Shown here: one piece after another, positions 18,150 through 26,666 of the stretch | Layout: each line of letters begins with the position of its first letter | How positions within the stretch are numbered: position 1 is the first letter of the stretch | From: RYN-230 sp963837335 | GTDB lineage: Bacteria; Actinomycetota; Actinomycetes; Streptosporangiales; Streptosporangiaceae | Assembly: GCA_963837335.1 (NCBI GenBank) | Contig: CAWINS010000052.1 | Coordinates: 77,333 to 141,332, forward strand | Direction: 5' to 3' | Length of the DNA stretch: 64,000 nt | The notes under the pieces: model-generated | The model's input: only the letters and a program-made list of their open reading frames with translations | The model's database searches: none | Told to the model about the DNA's origin: nothing | Translations under genes and position numbers: made by a program

Positions 18150-19463
18150 ATGGTCGCCGGCACGGCTGCGCCTTACCTCCTGGCTCTCCGCCTGGACGGC
18201 CGCCGGGTACTGGTCGCCGGGGGTGGCGGGGTGGCTACCCGGCGTGTCCCGGGCCTGCTCGACGCCGGTGCGGACGTGCTGGTCGTCTCGCCCCAGATCA
18301 GCGCCTCACTGCATGACCTGGCCGAGGCGGGCCGGATCCGGTGGCAGTCCCGCGAGTACGCGCCGGGCGACTGCGCCGGGGCGTGGCTGGTCTGCGCGTG
18401 CACCGACGACCCGGCGGTGAACGCGGCCGTGGCCCAGGAGGCCGAGGCGGCCCGGATCTGGTCGGTCCGGGCCGATGACGCGGCCGCCTCGGCCGCCTGG
18501 ACACCCGCGTCCGGCCAGGCCGGGGACGTGCGGTTCGGCGTGGTGAGCGGTGACCCGCTGCGCAGCGCGGGCATCCGGGACGAGGTGCTGGCCGGTCTGC
18601 AGTCCGGCCGGGTGAGCGCGCGGCGCCGGCGCCGCCCCGGCGGCCGGGTCGCGCTGGTCGGCGGCGGCCCGGGCGACCCGGGCCTGATCACGGTCCGCGG
18701 CCGGGAGTTGCTGGCCGAGGCGGATGTCGTGGTGGCCGACCGGCTCGCGCCCCGGTCCCTGCTCGACGAACTCGCCCCGGACGTGGAACTGGTCGACGCG
18801 GCGAAGATCCCCCGCGGCCGGGCGATGGCCCAGGAGCAGATCAATTCCGTGCTGGTCGAGCGGGCCAGGCAGGGATTGTTTGTGGTCCGGCTCAAAGGCG
18901 GTGACCCATTTGTCTTCGGCCGGGGCGGTGAGGAGATTCTCGCCTGCCTGCAGGCCGGTATTCCGGTCACCGTGGTGCCGGGCGTGACGAGCGCCGTGGC
19001 GGTACCGGCCGCGGCCGGCGTGCCGCTCACCCACCGGGGCATCACCCAGGAATTCCGCGTGGTCTCCGCGCACATCCCGCCCGGAGACGAGCGGTCCACG
19101 GTCAACTGGGCTGAGCTGGGCGGCTCGCGGGCCACGCTGGTGCTCCTGATGGCGCTGGAGAACCTGGGGGCGATCACCAGAACGCTGATGCGTTACGGCC
19201 GGGATTCGCAGACGCCAGTTTCGGTCATTGTGGACGGTACCCTGCCCACGCAGCACATAATTACCACAGGGCTCGCCACCGTCGCCGAGGAGGTCGGCGC
19301 GGCCGGGCTGCGTCCGCCAGCGATTGTGGTCATAGGTGAAGTGGTGAATGTCGGGGCACAGATTGCCGAACTCTCACGGAAAGCAGCGAGAGAAGCGCAG
19401 AGTGTAGTCGTGTCCACGTCTTCCGGGCCTGCCGGAGTCATCCCGACGCGCGAAGGGCAGTGA
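18150..19463 (+). CDS. cobA: Uroporphyrinogen-III C-methyltransferase fused to precorrin-2 dehydrogenase-like domain
   Basis: A 437-residue two-domain protein like CysG. Residues about 8-150 form a Rossmann domain with VLVAGGGGVATRRV and VSPQISA (siroheme synthase, precorrin-2 dehydrogenase type). Residues about 168-410 form the SAM-dependent methyltransferase with VGGGPGDPGLIT, VVADRL, VRLKGGDPFVFGRGGEE and VPGVTSA. It makes precorrin-2 from uroporphyrinogen III and may oxidise it onward to sirohydrochlorin, feeding cobalamin and siroheme. A GAAGGAGGG ribosome site lies before ATG 18150. Only 10 bp separate its stop from the first dynamin-like gene, so these are probably co-transcribed. Confidence 0.9.
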   Translation: MVAGTAAPYLLALRLDGRRVLVAGGGGVATRRVPGLLDAGADVLVVSPQISASLHDLAEAGRIRWQSREYAPGDCAGAWLVCACTDDPAVNAAVAQEAEAARIWSVRADDAAASAAWTPASGQAGDVRFGVVSGDPLRSAGIRDEVLAGLQSGRVSARRRRRPGGRVALVGGGPGDPGLITVRGRELLAEADVVVADRLAPRSLLDELAPDVELVDAAKIPRGRAMAQEQINSVLVERARQGLFVVRLKGGDPFVFGRGGEEILACLQAGIPVTVVPGVTSAVAVPAAAGVPLTHRGITQEFRVVSAHIPPGDERSTVNWAELGGSRATLVLLMALENLGAITRTLMRYGRDSQTPVSVIVDGTLPTQHIITTGLATVAEEVGAAGLRPPAIVVIGEVVNVGAQIAELSRKAAREAQSVVVSTSSGPAGVIPTREGQ

Positions 19464-19473
19464 CAGGAGAGCA

Positions 19474-21462
19474 ATGACGGAAGGGCAGGGCCTAGCTGCC
19501 GCATCAGCCCGTGCGACGGGCACGGATGCGGTACCTGCGGCCGACCCCGTCCGGCCCGGGCAGCCGCCTGCTGCCCCGCCGGACCCAGGTCCCGCTGCGG
19601 CGGGGCCGGTAATTCCCGGGGGCGGCGAAGCGGGGCGGCATCGCAGGGTCGATGCCCGGCAGCTCGAGGCGGCCCTGCTCACGCTACGACGCCGGATCGT
19701 GGACGTAAACCTCGTTTACGAGACCGAGGGCGTGGAAGCGACCCGGGCGGAGCGGCGCAAGCTGCTCAGCCAGATCGATGACTACCTGCTGCCCCGGGTC
19801 CGGCAGTCCGAGGCGCCCATCCTGGTCGCCCTGGTCGGCTCGACTGGCGCGGGCAAATCGACGCTGGTCAACAGCATCGTCGGGGCCCAGGTCAGCGCGA
19901 CCGGGATCCGCCGCCCCACCACGAACAGCCCGGTGCTGGCCTGCCATCCCGACGAGGCGGACTGGTTCGCGGAAAACGTGTTCCTGCCCACCGTGCCCCG
20001 CGTCCGCCAGGAAGGGCTGGCCCGGTCGGGCCGCGACGGGCTGCTCGTGCTGGCCGCGAGCGAGGGCATGCCCAAGGGCGTCGCCCTGCTCGACACGCCG
20101 GACATCGACTCGGTGGTATCCGCGCACCGGGACTTCGCCCACCAGTTCCTGGACGCCTCGGATCTGTGGCTGTTCATGACCACGGCCAGCCGGTACGCCG
20201 ACGCGGCGGTATGGGAACTGCTGGAGTACGCCAAGGAGCGGGGCGCCGCCCTGGGCATCGTGCTGTCCCGGGTCCCGCCGTCCAGCGGCGCCGAGCTGAC
20301 CAAGCATTTCGGGGCCATGCTGGACGCCAACGGGCTCGGCGAGAACGACCGGTTCGTGATCAACGAGACGATCATTACGGACGGGCGGCTCCCGGCCGAG
20401 GTCTCCGCGCCGGTTCGGGAATGGCTGCAGGACACCGCCGTGCGGGCCGACCGCCGGGTCGCCGTGCTGACCCAGACCATGGCGGGCGCCCTGGACACCT
20501 TCCGCAGCCGGGTTCCCGCGCTGGCCGCCGAGGTGGAAGCCCAGCTGGTCATCCGCTCGGACCTGAAGGCGGCGGTAGAGGGCGCCTACGCGGCCGGGCT
20601 GGCCGAGGCCGACGAGGCGCTGGCGGACAGCTCGCTGCTGCGGGGCGAGATCCTGGCCCGCTGGCAGGATTTCGCCGGGACCGGCGAACTGCTGCGCGGC
20701 CTCCAGGCCCCCCGCGGCCGGCAGGCCGGCCGCCAGCGCAAGCGCGGCGTCCCGGCCCGGGCCCGGGTGCTCAAGAGCGCGCTGCGGTCCGGGATCGAGT
20801 CGCTGATCCTCTCGGTCGGCGACCGGGCCGCCGAGGAATCCGTCCGGCGCTGGCGCAACCACCCGGCGGGTGAGGCCCTGCTGGACGCGTTCGCTGCCGC
20901 CGAAGCCAGCCAGATCTGGACCGGCTCACAGTTCGCCGCGGACGCCGGGCTGATCTTCGGCACCCCGGTGGACGCGGTCCCGGACGTGACGGACGCCGAC
21001 GGGGCCAGCCCGCTGCGCCAGGTGACGCTGCCGCTGGCCCGCTCCGCTGCGGACCTGCCGACCCGCGCGGCGCGGGCGGTCAGCGCCTGGCAGGACCACG
21101 TGATGCGGCTGGTCAAGGCGGAGAGCGTGACCAAGCGCTCGATCGCCCGGGTGATGTCCTTCGACGACGATTCGCTGGCCACCGTGCTCATCGTGGCCAT
21201 GCTCGGCCAGCGTGACGCCGACGGCGCCGCGGCCGAGGGCACTGGCGCCGTGCCGCAGCTCCTGCTGACCTCGCTCTTCGGGGCGGAACCGCTGCGCGAG
21301 ATCGGCACCAAGGCCCGGGCCGACCTGCGGGAGCGGATACGCCGGCTGTTCGACGAGGAGATGCTGAGGTTCGTCGAGGTGATTGACTCGGCCGGGACGC
21401 TGGACGACGCTGCGGCGGTCCGGCTGTACCAGGCCACCTACTCACTTGAGATGGCGAGATGA
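19474..21462 (+). CDS. Dynamin-like GTPase, first of a coupled pair
   Basis: A 662-residue GTPase. After a Pro/Ala-rich N-terminal 60 residues, the G domain shows G1 GSTGAGKST (near 129), switch IRRPTTNSP and G3 DTPDID (near 210). The G4 motif is degenerate (LSRVPP instead of N/TKxD). The rest is helical and lacks an obvious membrane span. This plus the overlapping, membrane-spanning second GTPase resembles the Streptomyces DynA/DynB dynamin pair, which stabilises FtsZ rings in sporulation septa, and the mycobacterial IniA/IniC. That role is inferred from family and pairing only. The gene overlaps the next by 4 bp (ATGA). Confidence 0.75.
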   Translation: MTEGQGLAAASARATGTDAVPAADPVRPGQPPAAPPDPGPAAAGPVIPGGGEAGRHRRVDARQLEAALLTLRRRIVDVNLVYETEGVEATRAERRKLLSQIDDYLLPRVRQSEAPILVALVGSTGAGKSTLVNSIVGAQVSATGIRRPTTNSPVLACHPDEADWFAENVFLPTVPRVRQEGLARSGRDGLLVLAASEGMPKGVALLDTPDIDSVVSAHRDFAHQFLDASDLWLFMTTASRYADAAVWELLEYAKERGAALGIVLSRVPPSSGAELTKHFGAMLDANGLGENDRFVINETIITDGRLPAEVSAPVREWLQDTAVRADRRVAVLTQTMAGALDTFRSRVPALAAEVEAQLVIRSDLKAAVEGAYAAGLAEADEALADSSLLRGEILARWQDFAGTGELLRGLQAPRGRQAGRQRKRGVPARARVLKSALRSGIESLILSVGDRAAEESVRRWRNHPAGEALLDAFAAAEASQIWTGSQFAADAGLIFGTPVDAVPDVTDADGASPLRQVTLPLARSAADLPTRAARAVSAWQDHVMRLVKAESVTKRSIARVMSFDDDSLATVLIVAMLGQRDADGAAAEGTGAVPQLLLTSLFGAEPLREIGTKARADLRERIRRLFDEEMLRFVEVIDSAGTLDDAAAVRLYQATYSLEMAR

Positions 21463-23234
21463 GCATCGGGGAATACCCGTCAACCTGGCTGACCGGGGCC
21501 GGGGAGGCGGGGAACGGGGGACCGGCAGGGCACCGGGGGCACGGCGCCGGCGGGATGATCGCTGCGGGCGGGGCCGGCTCGCCGCCGGCCGCGGACTTGT
21601 CCGGGCGGCTGACCGCGCTGGCCCGCGTGATCCAGATCGGCACGGCCCGCAGCGGCCCGGAGGGCTTCCCGCAGCCGCTGCTGACCGAGGCCGAGCAACT
21701 GGTGGCCCGGGCCGGTGAGCGGCTGCGGCTGTCGCCCAACCACACCGTGGCGGTGCTGGCCGGCGGGACCGGCAGCGGTAAGTCGTCGCTGTTCAACCAG
21801 ATGGCCGGGGCGGACTTCTCGGCCGTGGGCGTGACCCGGCCGTTCACCAAGGATCCGCACGCCTGCGTGTGGGGCATGGACGGCGCCGGGCCCCTGCTGG
21901 AATGGCTGGGCATCCCGCACCGCAACCGTTACGCCCGGTCCAGCGCGCTCGGCGAGGGTGAATCGTCGCTGCGCGGCCTGATCCTCATCGACCTGCCCGA
22001 CCACGACTCCGTGGCGGCCGGGGCGGCGGTGGAGACGAACCGGCTGGTCGGGCTGGCCGACCTGATGCTGTGGGTCCTGGACCCGCAGAAATACGCGGAC
22101 GCGTCCGTGCACCGCCGCTACCTCACCCCGCTCGCGGGCCACTCCTCAGTGATCGCGGTCGTCCTGAACCAGTCCGATCTGCTCACCCCGGAGCAGACCG
22201 AGGACTGTGTCTCCGACCTGACCCGGCTGCTCGATTCGGAGGGCCTGCACGACGCCCGGGTCCTGGTCACCTCGGCCCGCAGCGGCGCGGGCCTGGACGA
22301 CCTGCGCAAGGTGCTGACCGGGACGGTCAGCGAGCGCCGCGCCGCGACCGACCGGATCGCGGCCGACCTGGATGTGATGGCTGAGCGGTTCGTGCCCTAC
22401 GCCGGTGAGGCGCGCGGCGCCGGCCTGGATACCGGCGACGAGGACTTCGCCGAGGTCCCCCCGGCCAGCGCCGCGGTTCTGGGGGAGTCGTTCACCAAGG
22501 CCGCGGGCGCGGCCGGGGTCGGCCAGGCCCTGCAGAGTGCCCGTGAGCTGCGGGCCGTGGACTACGTCGGCTGGCCGGTGTCCTGGCTGGTGGACCGGGC
22601 CCTGGGCCATGATCCGGTGCGCAAGCTCCGGCTCGGCAACCTGTGGGAGGAATTGCGCGGCATCTCGGCCGGCCCGGCCGGGGCCCAGCAGGCGGAGATC
22701 GACAACGCGCTGACCGCGATCGGCGAGCAGATCGGCCCGGCGCTCCCGGTGCCCTGGTCGCAGACGGTCCGGCTGGCGGCCCGGTCGAAGCGGGATGAGA
22801 TCCCGGCCGCGCTCGGCGCGGCGATCGGCGCGGCGCTGCCCGAGGAGAACAGCGTGGAGCCCTGGTGGCGGCTGGTGGCGGTCTGGCAGGGGCTGCTGCT
22901 GGGCTGCGTGGTGGCCGGGCTGGCGTGGATCGTCGCGCTGCTGGTGATCGGGGTCTTCCACGCCGCGCATCACGCCGCCGCCATCTTCAGCGACGCCGCC
23001 CTGCTGCCCTGGGTCGCGATCCTGATCGTGGCCATCCTCGCGCTGGGCTGGCTGACCGCGTCCGGCTGCATGAGCATGGTCAGCGCGGCCGCGTTGCGGG
23101 AACGCAGCCAGGTCGAGGCCGAGATGCGATCCCGGATGCAGGACGTCGCCGAGCAGTTCGTGCTGGTGCCGGTCAAGCAGGAACTGTCGGAATACGCCCG
23201 GTTCTGCAGCGCGCTCCAGACGGCCCGGCGGTAG
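21459..23234 (+). CDS. Dynamin-like membrane GTPase, second of a coupled pair
   Basis: A 591-residue protein. The G domain has G1 GGTGSGKSS (near 104), G3 DLPDHD (near 179) and G4 NQSD (near 237). A helical middle is followed by two C-terminal membrane spans (LLLGCVVAGLAWIVALLVIG and LPWVAILIVAILALGWL, about residues 475-550) and a cytosolic coiled-coil tail. Two GTPases, one soluble and one anchored, overlapping by ATGA, imply a hetero-complex at the membrane as in bacterial dynamins (inference). A stem-loop follows the stop, so the cobA-GTPase operon probably ends here. Confidence 0.75.
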   Translation: MSIGEYPSTWLTGAGEAGNGGPAGHRGHGAGGMIAAGGAGSPPAADLSGRLTALARVIQIGTARSGPEGFPQPLLTEAEQLVARAGERLRLSPNHTVAVLAGGTGSGKSSLFNQMAGADFSAVGVTRPFTKDPHACVWGMDGAGPLLEWLGIPHRNRYARSSALGEGESSLRGLILIDLPDHDSVAAGAAVETNRLVGLADLMLWVLDPQKYADASVHRRYLTPLAGHSSVIAVVLNQSDLLTPEQTEDCVSDLTRLLDSEGLHDARVLVTSARSGAGLDDLRKVLTGTVSERRAATDRIAADLDVMAERFVPYAGEARGAGLDTGDEDFAEVPPASAAVLGESFTKAAGAAGVGQALQSARELRAVDYVGWPVSWLVDRALGHDPVRKLRLGNLWEELRGISAGPAGAQQAEIDNALTAIGEQIGPALPVPWSQTVRLAARSKRDEIPAALGAAIGAALPEENSVEPWWRLVAVWQGLLLGCVVAGLAWIVALLVIGVFHAAHHAAAIFSDAALLPWVAILIVAILALGWLTASGCMSMVSAAALRERSQVEAEMRSRMQDVAEQFVLVPVKQELSEYARFCSALQTARR

Positions 23235-23237
23235 CCC

Positions 23238-23260
23238 GGCCGCTCAGGAGGAGAGCGGCC
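23238..23260 (+). terminator. Stem-loop after the GTPase pair
   Basis: GGCCGCTC and GAGCGGCC pair perfectly around a 7-base loop, starting 4 bp after the stop codon. There is no T tract, as is common in high-GC actinobacteria. Confidence 0.5.
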
Positions 23261-23440
23261 CGGCGCTAGCCGGCGCCAGGAATAGAGCTGCCCGGAGGTC
23301 CCCGCCCCCCGTTCCGCCCACGGCGTAAACCGGGGGGAAGGCCGGGCCACGGGTTGGCGTTAGGAGACTGCACAAGTTGTAATTATGTAATCCCCGGCAG
23401 GATCTGCACTCTCTCCGGATCCGCCGGGGTAGGAGGCAGC

Positions 23441-24410
23441 GTGCCAGAGCAGCAACCACTGGACAGCTACTCGCAGATCGTGGCCGGGGTCGCGGCCGAG
23501 CTCACCGGCAAGGTGGCCAGCCTGCGGGTGCCCCAGCCCGGCCGCGGCGGTGCCAGCCGCGGCGGGGGCGGCCGGGGCGGGGAAAGCCTCGGCTCGGGCG
23601 TCGTCTTCACCGGGGACGGCTTCCTGCTCACCAACGCCCACGTGGTGGGCGGGGCCACGTCCGGCACGGCCGCGTTCGCGGACGGCTCCACCGCCCCGTT
23701 CCGCGTGGTCGGGGCCGACCCGCTGTCCGACCTGGCCGTGCTGCGGGCGTCCGGGGCCACCCCGCCGCCCGCCGTCCTCGGCGAGGCCGACGAGCTGGTG
23801 GTCGGCCAGCTGGTGGTGGCGGTGGGCAATCCCCTCGGCCTGGCCGGCTCGGTCACCGCCGGGGTGGTCAGCGCCCTGGGCCGGTCCCTGCCCACCCGCA
23901 GCGCGGGCGCGGGCCGGCTGATCGAGGACGTGATCCAGACCGACGCGGCGCTGAACCCGGGCAACTCCGGCGGCGCCCTCGCGGACAGCCACTCCCGGGT
24001 GGTCGGCATCAACACCGCCGTGGCCGGGGTGGGCCTGGGCCTGGCCGTCCCGGTCAACGGGACGACGCGGCGGCATCATCTCCGCGCTGATGCGGGACGG
24101 GAAGGTCCGGCGGGCCTACCTCGGGCTGGTCAGCGTGCCCGCCCCGCTCCCCGCCGTGCTGGCCGGGCGCGTCGGGCGGCCCACCGGGCTGCGGGTGGCC
24201 GAGGTCGTGCCGGGCGGCCCGGCCGACCGGGCCGGCCTGCGGGCCGGGGACCTGCTGGTGAGCGCGGGCGGCAGCCCGGTGGGCGCGGCGCAGGATCTGC
24301 AGCGGCTGATGTTCGCCGAGGCGATCGGGCAGCCGATGGCGATCACCGTGATGCGCAACGGCGCCCTGGTCGACGTGATCGCCGAGCCCTCCGAGCTCGT
24401 CTCCGCCTAG
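23441..24410 (+). pseudogene. HtrA/DegP-like serine protease with PDZ domain (one frameshift)
   Basis: Trypsin-fold protease. The triad is visible as TNAHVV (His), SDLAVL (Asp) and NPGNSGGAL (Ser). The PDZ domain follows as RRAYLGLVSVP, LRVAEVVPGGPADRAGLRAGDLLVSAGG. The start GTG 23441 follows a perfect AGGAGG. No signal peptide or membrane span is seen, so it may be cytosolic, unlike most HtrA proteins. The frame breaks at about 24070, where one extra base sits between CGGCGG and ATCATC. Removing it joins VNGTTRR to IISALMRDGKVRRAYLG without loss. It is probably an intact quality-control protease with a sequencing error. Confidence 0.82.
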
Positions 24411-24614
24411 CCGGAGCCGGATTGTCGCATCCGGTACCGCCGTTTTCCGCGTGCTTGTCCACAACCTTCCCTGAGTTGGCGCCGCTGTCCACAGAACCCG
24501 GTTCGGCGTGGCCGCTGCCGTCCCCGGCGGTGATCGTGGATGGCAGCGGGCGGCACCGTGCCGCCGCGGGCGGCGCCGCTCACCGGGCCGCCGGGGCAGA
24601 CCCAGGAGGATGGC

Positions 24615-25154
24615 ATGATCAACGAGGCACAGGTGTTCCTGGCCGGGTACGTGGCCCGCGAGCCGCGGTTCCGCTTCACGACCCGGGGTATCTCCAGCGT
24701 CTCGCTGCGGGTGGCCTGCACGCCGCGGTGGGTGGACCGTGAGACGGGTGAGTGGACGGACGGGGAGACCTCGTTCGTGACCGTGCTGTGCTGGCGGACG
24801 CTGGCCGACAACGTCGCGAAGTGCCTGCACAAGGGCGAGCCCGTGCTGGTCAAGGGCCGGCTCCACGTCCGGCCGTACGAGAAGGACGGGGCGCCGCGGC
24901 TGGCGGTCGAGATCGAGGCCACCTCGGTCGGGCACGACCTGGCCCGGGGTGTGGCCAGCTTCCAGCGGCCCCGGCGGCCCGCGGCCGAGAACGCAGCGCC
25001 CGGGAACGGAACACCCGAGAACGGAACGCCCAAGAGCGGAACCGATCCGGCGCTGGCCGCTCTCGACCCTGCTGACCTGGTCGCGGCCGGCCTGGATGGC
25101 GCTGGTCTGGATGGCGCCGGTCGTGGATGGCGCCGGCGTGGATGGGGCCGGTGA
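24615..25154 (+). CDS. ssb: Single-stranded DNA-binding protein
   Basis: Second-type SSB of up to 179 residues. The OB fold spans residues 1-115, with the strand pattern MINEAQVFLAGYVAREPRFR, SVSLRVACTPRW, FVTVLCWRTLADNVAKCLHKGEPVLVKGRLHVRPY (shown by its usual blocks). ATG 24615 follows AGGAGG. The tail is odd: a GGATGGCGCCGG-type repeat near 25095-25150 is read here as an Arg/Trp-rich end. The next frame would give DGAGVDGAGEPAGVSAPF ending at 25182, which looks more natural, so a one-base error near 25120 is likely. The canonical acidic DDDIPF end for partner binding is not visible in either frame. Confidence 0.85.
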   Translation: MINEAQVFLAGYVAREPRFRFTTRGISSVSLRVACTPRWVDRETGEWTDGETSFVTVLCWRTLADNVAKCLHKGEPVLVKGRLHVRPYEKDGAPRLAVEIEATSVGHDLARGVASFQRPRRPAAENAAPGNGTPENGTPKSGTDPALAALDPADLVAAGLDGAGLDGAGRGWRRRGWGR

Positions 25155-25217
25155 GCCCGCAGGGGTGTCCGCGCCGTTCTGAGGGGCACGCCGGGCCGGA
25201 TCCGCGAAATTGCCTGC

Positions 25218-25313
25218 CAGGCAGGCCCCTTGGCCCTACGCTGTTACCCAGCGTCATAGTTCGGCCGCTTCTCGAATACGGAATGTGACCGAAATGCCGG
25301 AGGGGCCTGCCTG
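25218..25313. promoter_or_regulatory. Inverted repeat in the leader of the GGDEF gene
   Basis: CAGGCAGGCCCCT at 25218-25230 is the exact reverse complement of AGGGGCCTGCCTG at 25301-25313. The pair encloses about 70 bases and ends 21 bp before the diguanylate cyclase start, so a long stem could fold in its mRNA leader. The function is unknown and it does not resemble the c-di-GMP riboswitches I know. Confidence 0.35.
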
Positions 25314-25334
25314 CGGCAGTGATGGACAGGTGGC

Positions 25335-26648
25335 ATGTCGGCAGTCCAGCGCACGATGCACCGTGAGGACCGCGGCGGGTCAGGGGACCGCCCCGAAGCG
25401 CCATGGGCCTTCGAGCGGTTGCCCCGCCGGCGGCGGCTACGCGCGTACCTGATCGCGGTCACCGCCACGGAGTTTGTCCTGGCCGCCTGGCAGCTGTCCC
25501 GGCTGCAGCCGCACACCGGCCAGCTGGGGCTCTTCGCGGCCGTCCTCGGCTGCGGGGTGGTCTGCGTCGAGGCGACCCGCCGCGGGGGAGCGCCACCGCC
25601 CGGTACGCATGACCTGCTCACCGCCTGGTGGCTGCCGGCCGCGCTGCTGCTGCCGCCCGAGTACGCACTGCTGGGCCCGGTGCTGATCGGCGGGTACGCG
25701 CACTGGCGGGCCCGGCAGGGGCCGCTGTACTGGCGGGCGTTCACGGCGGCCGCGCTGGGCCTGGCCGGGGCGGCCAGCTCGTTCCTGTTCCACGGCCTGT
25801 CCAGCCTGGCCCACCCGCACGGGCCGTGGCTGCGCGATCCGGTGATGGTGCTCGGGGCGGCGTGCTGTGCCGCGCTGTTCGTGCTGGTCAACGCGATCCT
25901 GATCGCCCTGGCCGGGCGGGCCGCGCGGCCTGGCGAGTCGTGGCCCGGTGCCTTCCGGCCGGGTGCCGCCCGGGACTTCGAGAGCCTGCTGGTCAACGTG
26001 GCCGGGCTGTGCGCGGGCGTGCTGGTCACCATCGCCTGCACGTTCAGCTGGGTGATGCTGGTCGTGGCGCTGCCGCCGGTCATCCTGCTCCAGCGCAGCC
26101 TGCTGCACCAGCAGCTGCGCGCCGCGGCCCAGTCGGACCCCAAGACCGGCCTGCTCAACGCCGTGGCCTGGCAGCGCGACGCGGAGCGGTGGATCCGCCG
26201 GGCCCGGCGGCTCAGCGTGCCCGCCGCGATCCTGCTGGTGGACATCGACCACTTCAAGCGGGTGAACGACACCTACGGGCACCTGGCCGGCGATGAGCTG
26301 CTCGCGGCGACGGCCAGCACGCTGGGCCAGCACGTGCGGGCCTGCGACGTGCTGGGCCGGTTCGGCGGCGAGGAGTTCGTGGCCGTACTGCCCGGGGCGG
26401 GGCAGCAGGAGGCCTGTCACATCGCCGAGCGGCTGCGCGGCCGGGTCCGGGACATCGCCGTGCAGGCCCGGGGGGCCACGGTCACCGTCACGGTCTCGAT
26501 CGGGGTGGCCGCGCTCGGCGTGGACGGCGGCGACCTGTTCGAACTGCTCGCCGCGGCCGACGCCGCCCTGTACCGGGCCAAGAAGTCGGGCCGGGACCGG
26601 GTGTGCACGCTGCCCCCGGGCGCCGGGCCGTCCGACCCGCTGCGCTGA
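25335..26648 (+). CDS. Membrane-bound diguanylate cyclase (GGDEF domain)
   Basis: A 437-residue protein. An N-terminal region with about six membrane spans (residues 35-255) resembles the MASE-type sensor modules. It is followed by a GGDEF domain (about 265-430): DPKTGLLNAVAW, LVDIDHFKRVNDTYGHLAGD and the active-site FGGEEF. The RxxD inhibitory site (RACD) lies exactly five residues before GGEEF, so product inhibition is expected. It makes c-di-GMP, which in actinomycetes governs development through BldD. There is no EAL domain. Confidence 0.9.
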   Translation: MSAVQRTMHREDRGGSGDRPEAPWAFERLPRRRRLRAYLIAVTATEFVLAAWQLSRLQPHTGQLGLFAAVLGCGVVCVEATRRGGAPPPGTHDLLTAWWLPAALLLPPEYALLGPVLIGGYAHWRARQGPLYWRAFTAAALGLAGAASSFLFHGLSSLAHPHGPWLRDPVMVLGAACCAALFVLVNAILIALAGRAARPGESWPGAFRPGAARDFESLLVNVAGLCAGVLVTIACTFSWVMLVVALPPVILLQRSLLHQQLRAAAQSDPKTGLLNAVAWQRDAERWIRRARRLSVPAAILLVDIDHFKRVNDTYGHLAGDELLAATASTLGQHVRACDVLGRFGGEEFVAVLPGAGQQEACHIAERLRGRVRDIAVQARGATVTVTVSIGVAALGVDGGDLFELLAAADAALYRAKKSGRDRVCTLPPGAGPSDPLR

Positions 26649-26666
26649 TGCCCCTAACCTTGGAGC

